From assembly GCF_000331535.1 (NCBI RefSeq), contig NZ_AMZN01000084.1, positions 1 through 64,000 on the forward strand: a stretch of 64,000 nt of DNA, written 5' to 3'. Made by a program: the position numbers and the translations under genes. Source of the stretch: Fulvivirga imtechensis AK7. GTDB lineage: Bacteria; Bacteroidota; Bacteroidia; Cytophagales; Cyclobacteriaceae. A model generated the notes under the pieces. That model made no database searches. It was not told where the DNA came from and saw nothing but the letters and a program-made list of their open reading frames with translations. Below are positions 1 to 8,416 of the stretch, in pieces (position 1 is the stretch's first letter; the number at the start of each line of letters is the position of its first letter).

Positions 1-439
1 AGATCAATGGCAGAAGCTAAAGCCCGGACACTGCCGGTAGCGAGGGGATCCCGGATCTTCACTGCGTTACGTCCGGGATGACGGAAGTGGGGAATTGGAA
101 TAATTATCTGACTATCAGCATGTAATGAAAACTTGTCATTGGTATGAAAGAGGGAACTTTACTAAGAAGCATAGACGAAACGGCTTAGTAAGATCCCTCC
201 AAAGTCGGCATGACAACTCCTATTATTGAAGCCAGTCCTTAGCTAAAGAGCATTGAGCCCTCTCCAAAGGCCTCCAAAGAGGGGAAGTACTAAATCAAAT
301 TTGTCGTGCAGGTAATTGAACTAAAGTGCATTTGAAGGGCGACCAACCAGCGTTCCGAAATGAATAACGATCCTAAAACATAACCATACTGGCAATTGTT
401 GGGGTAGTATCGTTAAGTGTTACTATTCCTATATTGTAG
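1..439. other. Gene-free stretch with hairpin-forming repeat
   Basis: I see no convincing gene here. An inverted repeat (TCCCGGA at 49-55, TCCGGGA at 72-78) forms a hairpin of the CCGGGATGACG kind often scattered in Bacteroidota intergenic DNA. The rest is low in coding character. Confidence 0.4.
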
Positions 440-2221
440 ATGGAGGCTAAAAATAAAACCAGCTTTAGCGAAGATTGGCACCGGCTAAGGAGAGCTCTTA
501 TCCTGGCTTCTCCAAAAAAAAGAACTGTGGCGCTTATCGTGGTGCTAACCATATTGGTAGCTGTGGCAGGAGTGGTAGAGCCACTGATCATGAAGTTCGT
601 ATTCGATGGACTTACTGAAGACTTTCAAACCGCACAACTGGTACAGGGTGTATTTTTTTTGCTGGGCCTGAGTCTTGTAAGAGAAGGTATCGCGGCTACT
701 TCTAATTGGCTGACATGGCGCACACGCATCAGGATCCATTATAATTTGTTAAGTATCACAGTGGGTAGGCTACACCGTTTGCCAGTAGATTTTCATCGTG
801 CCCAGGGTACAGGGGCAGTTATGACGAAGCTGGAAAGAGGTATCCAGGGTTTTGTAACTGCTATTGCAGATATTTCATTCAATGTGTTGCCAGCTATTGC
901 CTACCTGATCCTTGCGATAGTTGTTATGCTGCGCCTCGACTGGAGAATGACCTTGTTAGTGGCGATTTTTGCCCCTATGCCCGCTCTTATAGCCACTTTT
1001 GCGGCTCCTAAGCAGAGAGGAAGAGAGAGATTTTTAATGGATAAATGGGCCAGGATCTACTCACGATTCAATGAGGTGCTGTCAGGTATTGTTACGGTGA
1101 GAAGTTTTGCCATGGAAGACTACGAAAAGTCTCGCTTTATGAAGGATGTGGGAGAGGCTAATGATCGTGTGGTGCGAGGGGTCGGCTTTGATTCTAAAGT
1201 GAATGCTATTCAAAACTCCATAGTTATCTTTGCCCGGGTAGCAGCCATCGGTTATGGCGCTTTTTTAATTGTCGGGGGTGAGATCACACTGGGTACGCTC
1301 ATAGCATTCCTCGGTTATATTGGTGGACTCTTCGGGCCGGTACAAAACCTTACAGGTATCTATAAGACCTTCCAAATGGCGACTGTCTCCCTGGAGCATA
1401 TTTTCAATATTCTTGATAAGCAGGATTTTTTAGGAGATGCCCCTGACGCCATCGAGCCACCACCTTTAAAAGGGGAGGTTTTTTATAAAAATGTTCGCTT
1501 CAAGTATGAGACCTCCGATAAAGAGATCATCAAAGGTTTCAACCTACATGTACAACCCGGGGAATCTATAGCCTTTGTCGGGCCAAGCGGGTCGGGGAAA
1601 TCAACTTTGATAGCGCTTTTGCAGCGGTTTTATGACCCTACTCATGGCCAGATACTGCTAGATGGACATGACCTTAGAAAGTTGAAGCAAAAGTTGCTGC
1701 GCAGACAGGTAGGAGTGGTGCTGCAGGATGCCCTTTTGTTTAATGAATCCATCGCGGACAATATCCGGTATGGAAGACCCGGAGCTACTTATGAAGAGAT
1801 TATACAAGCGGCAAAAGCAGCTAATGCTCATGAGTTTATCATGGAGCTGTCGGATGGTTATGAAACTTTTGCGGGTGAACGCGGAGGGCGGCTGTCGGGA
1901 GGCGAGCGGCAACGAATTGCCATAGCGCGTGCCATATTGAAAGATCCACCCATACTTATTCTCGATGAGGCTTCGTCTGCCATGGATGCCGAGGTGGAGG
2001 CGTTGGTACAGGAAGCTTTGGTAAAGCTTATGAAGGGGCGGACAACCTTTATTATAGCTCACAGACTCAATACCGTGGTAAACGCTGATAGAATTGTGGT
2101 TTTAAAAAACGGAAGGATCATAGAAGAGGGCACTCATAAAGAACTTATGATCAACAGAGGGTACTATGCCTCACTGGTTGATAAACAAACACAAGGGCTG
2201 CTGGTGTTGGATGAAGAGTAG
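440..2221 (+). CDS. ABC exporter, fused permease and ATPase (MsbA-like)
   Basis: A 593-residue half-transporter that should work as a homodimer in the inner membrane, exporting lipid or drug-like hydrophobic substrates. The first ~320 residues hold a six-helix exporter domain. The ATPase domain follows, with Walker [10 protein letters not shown] from residue 381, the signature LSGGERQR from 485, Walker B ILILDEASSAMD and the H-loop AHRLNT. Length is normal for the MsbA/LmrA family. The ATG at 440 is the first in frame with a complete N-terminus. It stands alone, with gene-free DNA upstream and tRNA genes downstream, so context does not reveal the substrate. No C39 peptidase domain is present, unlike the exporter at 9583. 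Confidence 0.9.
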   Translation: MEAKNKTSFSEDWHRLRRALILASPKKRTVALIVVLTILVAVAGVVEPLIMKFVFDGLTEDFQTAQLVQGVFFLLGLSLVREGIAATSNWLTWRTRIRIHYNLLSITVGRLHRLPVDFHRAQGTGAVMTKLERGIQGFVTAIADISFNVLPAIAYLILAIVVMLRLDWRMTLLVAIFAPMPALIATFAAPKQRGRERFLMDKWARIYSRFNEVLSGIVTVRSFAMEDYEKSRFMKDVGEANDRVVRGVGFDSKVNAIQNSIVIFARVAAIGYGAFLIVGGEITLGTLIAFLGYIGGLFGPVQNLTGIYKTFQMATVSLEHIFNILDKQDFLGDAPDAIEPPPLKGEVFYKNVRFKYETSDKEIIKGFNLHVQPGESIAFVGPSGSGKSTLIALLQRFYDPTHGQILLDGHDLRKLKQKLLRRQVGVVLQDALLFNESIADNIRYGRPGATYEEIIQAAKAANAHEFIMELSDGYETFAGERGGRLSGGERQRIAIARAILKDPPILILDEASSAMDAEVEALVQEALVKLMKGRTTFIIAHRLNTVVNADRIVVLKNGRIIEEGTHKELMINRGYYASLVDKQTQGLLVLDEE

Positions 2222-2370
2222 GTAAAATAACGTGAGTTCGATATTAAACGCTTAAAAGTGGGCGGTCATCCTGAGGCATGCTGTTTTTAAAGGTTCAAAT
2301 AATTCTTAATTTCGGCATTGTTAACTATTGGTTGGTAAATAAAACCTTATTACTTTTGTGGCCCTTATCA

Positions 2371-2455
2371 GCGCACGTGGCGGAATTGGTAGACGCGCCA
2401 GGTTGAGGGCCTGGTGGCCATTGCGGCCGTGGAGGTTCGATTCCTCTCGTGCGCA
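2371..2455 (+). tRNA. tRNA-Leu (anticodon GAG)
   Basis: The acceptor stem pairs GCGCACG (2371-2377) with CGTGCGC (2448-2454), with A as discriminator. The anticodon arm is CCAGG-TTGAGGG-CCTGG, giving anticodon GAG. A long variable arm and the T-loop GGTTCGATTCC are present, as expected for a class II tRNA. CCA is not encoded. A second tRNA-Leu lies 73 bp downstream. Confidence 0.97.
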
Positions 2456-2528
2456 CTTTAAAATCAGCTTTCTACCAAGGCTGATTTTGAAGCTGCAAGC
2501 ACGTTTGTTGTAGCTGGAAATGTTTAAT

Positions 2529-2610
2529 GCGCACGTGGCGGAATTGGTAGACGCGCTGTCTTCAGGCGGCAGTGCCTTCGGGCGTGAAGGTTCGACTCCT
2601 TTCGTGCGCA
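2529..2610 (+). tRNA. tRNA-Leu (anticodon CAG)
   Basis: The acceptor stem (GCGCACG / CGTGCGC) is identical to that of the preceding tRNA-Leu. The anticodon arm is CTGTC-TTCAGGC-GGCAG with one G-U pair, giving anticodon CAG. A long variable arm and a T-loop follow, and CCA is not encoded. A T-run directly after the gene could help termination. Confidence 0.97.
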
Positions 2611-2640
2611 CTTTTTTTATAAATAGCGAGTATTTGTTCT

Positions 2641-2913
2641 CTACTGATTTTTTAATTCTTCAATAATTCTCTTTATTTCATAGCTTACAAAAGCTATTAC
2701 AAACACTGCCTCTCTTTTATATATATAACTGCCATCCGCTTTTGAGTAAACTATGGGTGCTCCCCGCTTCTTCATCCATTTCAGGTAGTTAAAAACCGTT
2801 CGTTTGGATATGTTGAGTTTTGATGCCAGGGTAGTGGCGTTCCCTGTAGCTCTTTCCCTGATAAGCTTGTCAATAAATTCTATACGACTTAAAAAATCCA
2901 TTAACTTAATCAT
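2641..2913 (-). CDS. Small winged/HTH DNA-binding protein
   Basis: About 90 residues, read from the ATG at 2913. Residues ~10-65 look like a DeoR/HTH_11-type helix-turn-helix: a helix rich in Glu/Arg, then TTLASKLNISKRTVFNYLKWM, then a short wing ending GSYIYK. It probably binds DNA as a small regulator, and no ligand domain is present. It is the last gene of a three-gene minus-strand cluster; its start overlaps the end of the 2906-3115 ORF. The cluster diverges from the XRE-type gene at 3495 and sits next to two tRNA-Leu genes, a position often used by integrating elements. Confidence 0.6.
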   Translation of the reverse strand: MIKLMDFLSRIEFIDKLIRERATGNATTLASKLNISKRTVFNYLKWMKKRGAPIVYSKADGSYIYKREAVFVIAFVSYEIKRIIEELKNQ

Positions 2914-3115
2914 CAATTATGTCTTTGATCTCAAGCAACCTGGCTTGCATTTTTGCAGTGATCACTATGCTCCTCTGAACAGAAGTCCTGAACTCTTCAA
3001 ATTTTTCCCATTCTTCTGCTTGAATGATTTTGTCTATGGCCTCAAACCGGGCATCGAATTGAATTTTCGATATCAACAGGCCTGTTACCGCCTCAAGTAT
3101 TCTTTCTTTAGTCAT
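2906..3115 (-). CDS. Small hypothetical helical protein
   Basis: A 69-residue ORF with an ATG start, predicted to be mostly alpha-helical and charged, with no motif I recognise. It lies between the 80-residue ORF at 3123 and the HTH protein, all on the minus strand and tightly spaced, so the three are probably co-transcribed. Function unknown. Confidence 0.5.
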   Translation of the reverse strand: MTKERILEAVTGLLISKIQFDARFEAIDKIIQAEEWEKFEEFRTSVQRSIVITAKMQARLLEIKDIIDD

Positions 3116-3122
3116 AAAAAAA

Positions 3123-3365
3123 TTAAAAATGTATTCTGGCTACTGTTTCATTGTTCTGTTGCAGGCGGAATCTGATAACTCCGTTTTCCTTTTCAAAACA
3201 CAATTCATTGTTGATAATATGGTCAGGGTATTTTAACTCCAGCTCTTCTTCCGCAAGCCAGCATAGCCGGACATGCCGGATAATTTCATAATTTGCAAGA
3301 ACTAAGGATGCATAGTGTGGAGAAATGATCTCCAGCATTGACGAATTGGTTTTTGTTGCGATCAT
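3123..3365 (-). CDS. Small hypothetical protein
   Basis: About 80 residues if the ATG at 3365 is used. A TTG at 3401 would add 12 residues. No recognised domain. It heads the minus-strand trio and is divergent from the XRE-family gene at 3495, with an AT-rich shared promoter region of about 130 bp between them. Function unknown. Confidence 0.45.
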   Translation of the reverse strand: MIATKTNSSMLEIISPHYASLVLANYEIIRHVRLCWLAEEELELKYPDHIINNELCFEKENGVIRFRLQQNNETVARIHF

Positions 3366-3494
3366 GTTTTTTAAAATATTAATGGTTGGCGATGCAAACA
3401 ATTTGCACCGAATTTCATTTTTTTGATATATTGATAATGCGATATAACCTTAAAGTTTATAATTAATTTTTAATGTTATAAATAAACTGAAAAA

Positions 3495-3905
3495 TTGAGT
3501 AAGAAAAAATTTTTAGGTGAGAAAATTGCCGCTCATAGAGATAAATTAAAGCTGAACAGGCAAGAGTTTATCAATAAGCTCAATGAATTGCTCGGAACCA
3601 GCTATTCAGCCCAGGCTCTATATTCATGGGAAAAAGGAAAGTCCATTCCTCCTGCTGATCTTGTACCACCACTGGCTAACTTGTTGGAGATGAATATGTT
3701 GGAATTATTCGGAATAGATGCCTCGGAAATAGAAAATATGGCCAGGGATAATGCTGAGCATATCCTGGAAATTCAAAAACTCAGAAAGAAAGTAGAAGCT
3801 CAGGAAAGGGAAATTCAAAGACTGGGTGGAAAGCTCGAAGCTACTGAATCTTTTATGGATAAGCTGGTGAGTAAATTAAGGAATAGCGAGGAGCTTGGCA
3901 GCTAG
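3495..3905 (+). CDS. XRE-family HTH regulator with coiled-coil tail
   Basis: 136 residues. The first ~75 form a Cro/C1-type helix-turn-helix (LGEKIAAHRDKLKLNRQEF, later ALYSWEKGKSIPPADLVPPL). Residues ~90-130 are a coiled coil rich in Glu, Lys and Gln that probably drives dimerisation. The only sensible start is TTG at 3495, since no ATG lies in the HTH region. It is divergent from the three small genes at 2641-3365 and could repress them, as phage-like regulators do. Its end overlaps the end of the convergent TPR gene by 4 bp. Confidence 0.7.
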   Translation: MSKKKFLGEKIAAHRDKLKLNRQEFINKLNELLGTSYSAQALYSWEKGKSIPPADLVPPLANLLEMNMLELFGIDASEIENMARDNAEHILEIQKLRKKVEAQEREIQRLGGKLEATESFMDKLVSKLRNSEELGS

Positions 3906-5143
3906 CTTTTCAGAACGGTCTGCAGTTCCTTAGCCTCATTGTAAATGTCCTGCTTTGTTTTCTTCCAGTTACGCTTATATTTCCTCAATTTGTTGCTGTA
4001 ATAGTAAAAAGCCACAAGGCCAATAACAGTAAGAAACAACGCCACTACTATCAATACCAATATCTTGTTTTGAGCGCTCAACTTCTCAGCCTTCTGATCA
4101 CTTTCTATTTTCCAGGTGGCAGCCTCCACCTGATACTGCATGTTTAGTCCCTGTAGCTTTTCTTGTAGTTCGATCAGGTCTTCTGTAAATGTATCCTGAA
4201 GCTGATCGTAGTATAATGCTTTAGTTTCATTACCCTGAGCCCGATACTGACTCTCCAGTTCTTTGCAAATCCCATAATATTCTGCTGGCATACTAAAAGA
4301 CTTGTCTTTTAGGTAAGAAAAACTGCTTTCATAAAAATGAATAGCGGAATCCCTTTTTGTTTGCATTCGACCCAGGTTGCTATAAATAAATGACAGGGTT
4401 CTTTCTTGCACCTGATTCAGGTCTAACGATAATGCCTGCTTGAAGCAGCGGTACGCTAGGGCAGTATCACCTTTTAGTAGATGTGCGTAGCCTCTGTTGT
4501 TTAGCGTACGCGCCCGCATGGTTATGCTTTTGTCAGCTTGCTCGGCTAATTCATAATATTGATGGGCGAGTTCATACTTCCCTTGGCCGCGATAGGTCAT
4601 GCCCATATCATTGTAGATACGTCCGGCAAATGTGCTATTCAATGTCTTAGATATTTCAAGTGCTTTTTGATAATATAAAATTGCACTATCAAGCTTGTCT
4701 ATGTCCCAAAAGGTTTGCCCAATATCATATAGGATGTACATTGTTTCAACCGAATCCCGTTGTTGCTTGGCTAGAGACAGGGCATCATAAAAGTATTTAA
4801 GCCCAGTATTTTTAAAGCCACTTTTCCGATAAATTGAACCCAAATTCTTTACGACACGTGCCAAACTTTTATACTCTCTCAATTCGCGATAGTGCTTCAT
4901 GGCCTCCATATAGTTAATGACCGCATGAAAAAAGTTATTTTCTTGCTTTTCTAAGTATGCTATTAGATGATATGAATCTGCCAATACTTGTTGATCCTTT
5001 TGTGCTAGAGCCATAGATTTTACTTCTTTGGCGAAGGATATGTCAGACGAGTGTAGGGCTTCATTATAGAGTTGGTTAAGGCTTTGAGAATGGCTGAGAT
5101 TAAGGGTAAAATACAATGTTAGAAAAATGATGTTCCTGGGCAT
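3902..5143 (-). CDS. TPR-repeat membrane protein
   Basis: 413 residues from the ATG at 5143, which begins a plausible signal peptide (MPRNIIFLTLYFTLNLSHSQS). An upstream in-frame start at 5191 would bury that signal. Residues ~20-300 are tandem TPR units (patterns such as LKYFYDALSLAKQ, AILYYQKALEISK, AYRCFKQALSLD). A coiled coil, one transmembrane helix (ILVLIVVALFLTVIGLVAFYYY) and a charged ~35-residue tail follow. The layout matches Bacteroidota TPR sensor proteins whose cytoplasmic part is normally a kinase or HTH domain, but here that output domain is missing. It may be a truncated sensor or a scaffold. Confidence 0.65.
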   Translation of the reverse strand: MPRNIIFLTLYFTLNLSHSQSLNQLYNEALHSSDISFAKEVKSMALAQKDQQVLADSYHLIAYLEKQENNFFHAVINYMEAMKHYRELREYKSLARVVKNLGSIYRKSGFKNTGLKYFYDALSLAKQQRDSVETMYILYDIGQTFWDIDKLDSAILYYQKALEISKTLNSTFAGRIYNDMGMTYRGQGKYELAHQYYELAEQADKSITMRARTLNNRGYAHLLKGDTALAYRCFKQALSLDLNQVQERTLSFIYSNLGRMQTKRDSAIHFYESSFSYLKDKSFSMPAEYYGICKELESQYRAQGNETKALYYDQLQDTFTEDLIELQEKLQGLNMQYQVEAATWKIESDQKAEKLSAQNKILVLIVVALFLTVIGLVAFYYYSNKLRKYKRNWKKTKQDIYNEAKELQTVLKS

Positions 5144-5263
5144 TTCACTAGGTTTAAGGTCAATAATTTGGTTGATGTGTAAATCAAACAAAAAAGAGGA
5201 AGTATATTCCCCTTTTTTAATCTTAAACCTTACATGAAAATGGTTTTGTACTTGATGTTATTC

Positions 5264-5434
5264 TCAATTCCCATGAGGAGAGTCTGGACTTTCACCACCA
5301 TTATCCTCGCCATTGGTCGTTTCAATAGATTGAGGGTCGTTGTTGGTTTTATGAAAAAGATCCTCATCTGGGTCAGCACAAGAGCCTAAGAGTAAACCCA
5401 TTAGACAAATCGAAAGAGCAAATAATTTTTTCAT
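5264..5434 (-). CDS. Small lipoprotein
   Basis: A 56-residue protein from the ATG at 5434: a basic start, a hydrophobic stretch, then the lipobox LLGSC. The mature part is short, acidic and Asn/Glu-rich with no domain I know. An in-frame extension upstream to 5548 lacks a signal-like N-terminus and is unlikely to be translated. It precedes the TPR gene on the same strand and could share its transcript. Confidence 0.5.
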   Translation of the reverse strand: MKKLFALSICLMGLLLGSCADPDEDLFHKTNNDPQSIETTNGEDNGGESPDSPHGN

Positions 5435-6900
5435 ATCTATGTGATTTTGTTTTCTATAAATTAGAATGCGTAAATTAGGAATTCGATACCGGGGAACCCG
5501 TGTATTAGGTAGCAATATATAACACCTGACATATTTAATATCAAACAAGTGAAACTGAAATGCAGTGAATATGCATATGAGTTATTTATTGGTTTGAAAG
5601 CACAACCAGTATATCCATTGTGATGTAATGCCCATTAACAATGTCGGCATTTATAACAAACAATGTTCAATAATTATTCTCTATGTTACATGATAGACTA
5701 ATGGTTTACAGTGCTGCAAGAACAAAATTGAAACTTATTTTCAACGCTAAATCAGTTCACTGGGCACAAATGTTGACCAATTCCAGCACCGTCATCTCGC
5801 CTCAAGCCAAGAAGGAAATTCTAGCTAAAGTACAATTTTTGACATAGTTTGTCATAGGACTGGATGAATAGACCTTGTTCACCGATTCTTCAATAAAAAA
5901 AACCATAACCACCAGTCCCCGGACCTGTTCCGGGGCCCCTGGGAGAAGGGTGATTAACCGTAGTGACACTCCACCAAAACCAATGAAAAGCCGAAGAATA
6001 GGTTTTTTTTCTTTGCCTTTACATTGGCTAGGTCTATCGGGCTACTTCTCAAGAAGCGCTTTGCGCAGGGGTCCCGGAACTGGTCCCATAGCCGTTAACT
6101 TAAGCATCCCGGTAGGGATGCAATATTGGTAGCCCGGGGTGAAGCCCCGGGATAGGATTAGATTTTTTTATGCGCCACATTCAAGCTTGGGAAGATGAGA
6201 AGGCTATTTTGGCGCATCCATGCTTACTAAGGTAAATGCTTCGAACTCATTCCTGCCATGTGTGCCAAGGAAGCCTGTGTTCCATGGTTGGGCCTTCCTA
6301 TGGCACACTCAACTTCTCGTTTAAACCCGGGGCTTCACCCCGGGCTACAAAGATTTACCCCCTCTGGGGGCTCGTTATTCTCTTAAGTTAACGGCTATGG
6401 GAACAGGTCCGGGAACTGGTGCGAGGAGGCAGAAAATAAAAGTTGCATATTGCTGAATCGATTAACTAATTTCAGTAAGCATGCATCAATTATGAAGACA
6501 AAATCGCAAGATACTTGTTAGTGATGAGTTTAAACTCATCATCCCAATAATAACTACAAAGTTTATTTTTAAATTTATAATTTATTATAAAACATTCTCA
6601 TGTAATATTTACCCAATAATCAAACCATATATTCTTAACAATCGTCATGTACACAGCTTAAAGAAACTATAGATATAGAATATACCGCATGCCTTTTGGG
6701 CTAAAAAAGTACAATCTAGTTTTTGATAATATTATTTTGCAACCAGAACATACATAACTACCCGTTTAAACACATTATTGTTTTTGGGTTTTATTTTGAA
6801 TTAATGTTACACTTGCTACTGATTTCGCTGGCCACCGAATCCGAGTGAAGGGCATAGCTCGTTTTAATATGTCCGTAACCATGAATCAAATTATACTAAA
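5435..6900. other. Long gene-free stretch with remnants and inverted repeats
   Basis: No intact gene is visible over ~1.4 kb. Around 5730-5847 a short open frame with normal-looking codons (ending KKEILAKVQFLT, then a stop) may be the tail of a decayed gene. At 5920-5940 there is a CCCCGGA...TCCGGGG hairpin. 6073-6413 is a nested inverted-repeat unit, described separately. The last ~450 bp are AT-rich and probably hold the promoter for the peptide genes that follow. Confidence 0.5.
6073..6413. repeat. Nested inverted-repeat (REP/MITE-like) element
   Basis: Outer arms 6073-6104 and 6382-6413 are inverted copies matching at 30 of 32 positions. Inner arms 6130-6151 and 6326-6347 are perfect 22-bp inverted copies, and each is itself near-palindromic (CCCGGGG...CCCCGGG). 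Further hairpins lie inside: GCATCCC/GGGATGC at 6104-6121, TGCGCCA/TGGCGCA at 6171-6216 and GTGTGCCA/TGGCACAC near 6260-6307. There is no ORF of note. Part of the right arm region recurs inverted at 26171-26243. Confidence 0.75.
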
Positions 6901-7086
6901 ATGCAACAAATAGATTTAAAGAAAATGGGGGTTACTTCCCTCTGCTCCGGCGAGGTAGAAGAAATTCAAGGAGGATGGTGGCAAGCTGTTTTGGCTGCAG
7001 CAGGAGCGGCTATCTATATGTACAACAACTATGACGATTATGTCGAAGGCTTTATTGCCGCAAGGGAGCATTACGCCTCTAACTAA
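6901..7086 (+). CDS. Double-glycine bacteriocin-type precursor peptide
   Basis: 61 residues. Residues 1-25 look like a double-glycine leader (...LCSGEVEEIQGG), the signal cut by C39 peptidases. The predicted mature peptide of 36 residues starts WWQAVLAAAGAA, a hydrophobic GxxxG-like stretch resembling class IIb bacteriocins, and ends with YNNYDDYVEGFIAAREHY. The matching C39-peptidase exporter is 2.5 kb downstream on the same strand. Bacteriocin activity is inferred. Similar exported peptides can also be signals. Confidence 0.75.
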   Translation: MQQIDLKKMGVTSLCSGEVEEIQGGWWQAVLAAAGAAIYMYNNYDDYVEGFIAAREHYASN

Positions 7087-7117
7087 TCCTAAAATGAAAA
7101 CTTAAAATCTAATAACT

Positions 7118-7279
7118 ATGAATTTACACAAATTAAAATGTGAGGAAATAAACAGAGAAGAATTATGTGCTATTAAAGGTGGTGATCAATTTTCTTATGA
7201 TCTGGGGTATTTAATGGGAACTGTTTATACGTTTATAGAAAAGGCGCCTTTTCCGCGGTTGGGATGGACGCTCCTTTAA
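7118..7279 (+). CDS. Second double-glycine precursor peptide
   Basis: 53 residues. The leader MNLHKLKCEEINREELCAIK followed by GG (residues 21-22) fits the LSxEEL..I.GG consensus well. The mature part of 31 residues (DQFSYDLGYLMGTVYTFIEK...) is aromatic-rich and short. It starts 31 bp after the first precursor and is followed by a hairpin at 7290-7312. The two could act as a two-peptide bacteriocin, or be independent products. Confidence 0.7.
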   Translation: MNLHKLKCEEINREELCAIKGGDQFSYDLGYLMGTVYTFIEKAPFPRLGWTLL

Positions 7280-7289
7280 TTCACTTAAA

Positions 7290-7312
7290 CAGCCATCTTG
7301 TGAAGGTGGCTG
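7290..7312 (+). terminator. Hairpin after precursor peptide genes
   Basis: CAGCCATCTT (7290-7299) pairs perfectly with AAGGTGGCTG (7303-7312) across a three-base loop. Only a weak T-stretch follows, so it may act as a partial terminator or mRNA-stabilising end that lets the peptide genes be expressed more than the export genes. Confidence 0.5.
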
Positions 7313-7331
7313 TTGCTTAAAATTAATATCA

Positions 7332-7454
7332 ATGGACAAAGAAATAGAACAACTAAAACGAAGAATCAAGAAGCTTAAGCTATTTAATATTATATTGATT
7401 GTGTATGTAGTGATCTCCCTATTCATCATGGTTTATAACCAGCTAAAGGGATAG
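7332..7454 (+). CDS. Tiny single-TM protein in the peptide locus
   Basis: 40 residues: a charged N-terminus (MDKEIEQLKRRIKKLK), then one hydrophobic helix (LFNIILIVYVVISLFIMVY). No double-glycine leader. Size and topology would suit a small membrane immunity or accessory protein in a bacteriocin operon, but there is no sequence match I can name. Confidence 0.5.
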   Translation: MDKEIEQLKRRIKKLKLFNIILIVYVVISLFIMVYNQLKG

Positions 7455-7461
7455 ATAATAA

Positions 7462-7584
7462 ATGTTCAAAATTTCCAGATTTAAATTCGGATGCTCTTGT
7501 GAGTCAAGTACTTCAAAGCATTCTGCAAGATGTGGATGGATTCTTCCTCCTGCAGTTCTGGTCGCTCTAAGCAGCGTAAAATGA
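7462..7584 (+). CDS. Tiny Cys-containing ORF
   Basis: 40 codons with ATG at 7462. It has three cysteines in a GCSCES...ARCGW arrangement, followed by a hydrophobic tail (ILPPAVLVALSSV). Its TGA overlaps the ATG of the next tiny ORF (ATGA at 7581-7584), which suggests translational coupling and supports it being real. Function unknown. It could be a leaderless peptide product. Confidence 0.4.
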   Translation: MFKISRFKFGCSCESSTSKHSARCGWILPPAVLVALSSVK

Positions 7585-7730
7585 AATACAAAATGAAAAT
7601 CTTCAAATATATATCGATGAAAGGCATGGTAAATACAGGTCTAGCACTTTCTCTTGTAGTATATTTTATTAATAACTACGAGAGTTTCGTGGAAGGCTAT
7701 ATTTACGTGTGGCAGTTGATTTTTAAGTAA
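7581..7730 (+). CDS. Small peptide sharing the NNYxxxVEGxI motif with the precursor
   Basis: 49 residues from the ATG at 7581. The segment YFINNYESFVEGYI is clearly like YMYNNYDDYVEGFI of the 6901 precursor, but no double-glycine leader precedes it and the N-terminus is basic and hydrophobic. It could be an immunity peptide that mimics the bacteriocin or a diverged, leaderless paralogue. It is followed after 6 bp by the CPBP protease gene. Confidence 0.55.
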   Translation: MKYKMKIFKYISMKGMVNTGLALSLVVYFINNYESFVEGYIYVWQLIFK

Positions 7731-7736
7731 CCCCTT

Positions 7737-8405
7737 TTGGATAGAGATTTGAATTTAATTCGTGCAATGCGAAAACTACGTCCAATGAGCCCCACAGCTA
7801 TTAAGGGTGAACAACCAATCAATTGGCTTGAGATTTTTGCCCTGCTTGCTATCCAATTAGGGTTTAGCTATTTGGTAGTCGATCAAATTGGACTCTTTTT
7901 CGGTAATAAATCTCATACAACCTCTTTTATGGATTTGAGCAGCATTGAAATAGTAAGCGCTATTCTATTAGCCCCATTTATTGAAGAAGTTTGTTTCAGG
8001 TCTTTTTTAAGTGGCAAGGCCAAGCATGCATGGGGTTTACCATTGATGTTATTCGTGGCCACCCTTGCATTCAAGCATCTTGGGATAATTTTTCTTCTTT
8101 TTGCTTTCCTCATAATTGTCACAGTAACCGTACTATTGACAAAAAAGAGAACTCAGGTGTTTCTGCTTCGCAAGCATTACAACAAGACCTTCTTTTTTAC
8201 CTGCGTGATATTTGCCTTGTGTCATTTGGGAGTAATTGATGATAATGTCAATCCAGTTGCAGGCTTCTTCTTGATTCTTATGGCATTCATCCCTATAAGC
8301 TTAATATTCGGTTACATACGGATCAAATACGGGTTGATGTATTCAATCATTACACATTCCCTTAACAATATAGCCGTACTAAGCCTGAATTTATTGATCT
8401 ATTAA
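7737..8405 (+). CDS. CPBP-family intramembrane metalloprotease (Abi)
   Basis: 222 residues from TTG at 7737, or 212 from ATG at 7767. A polytopic membrane protein with the CPBP motifs: EExxxR (EEVCFR at residues 83-88), the FxxxH motif (FALCHLG) and the HxxxN motif (THSLNN) near the C-terminus. Family members include type II CAAX-like proteases, and proteins of this family are found next to bacteriocin genes as immunity or maturation factors. Here it lies between the peptide genes and the exporter, so immunity is the likeliest role. Confidence 0.8.
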   Translation: MDRDLNLIRAMRKLRPMSPTAIKGEQPINWLEIFALLAIQLGFSYLVVDQIGLFFGNKSHTTSFMDLSSIEIVSAILLAPFIEEVCFRSFLSGKAKHAWGLPLMLFVATLAFKHLGIIFLLFAFLIIVTVTVLLTKKRTQVFLLRKHYNKTFFFTCVIFALCHLGVIDDNVNPVAGFFLILMAFIPISLIFGYIRIKYGLMYSIITHSLNNIAVLSLNLLIY

Positions 8406-8416
8406 TAAACTTACCC

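Noticed and set aside
2321-2611. Minus-strand open frame across both tRNA-Leu genes
   Set aside because: It is antisense to two well-formed tRNA genes, so its openness is a by-product of tRNA sequence.
5435-5548. N-terminal extension of the small lipoprotein
   Set aside because: It places 38 non-signal-like residues before a clear lipoprotein signal at 5434.
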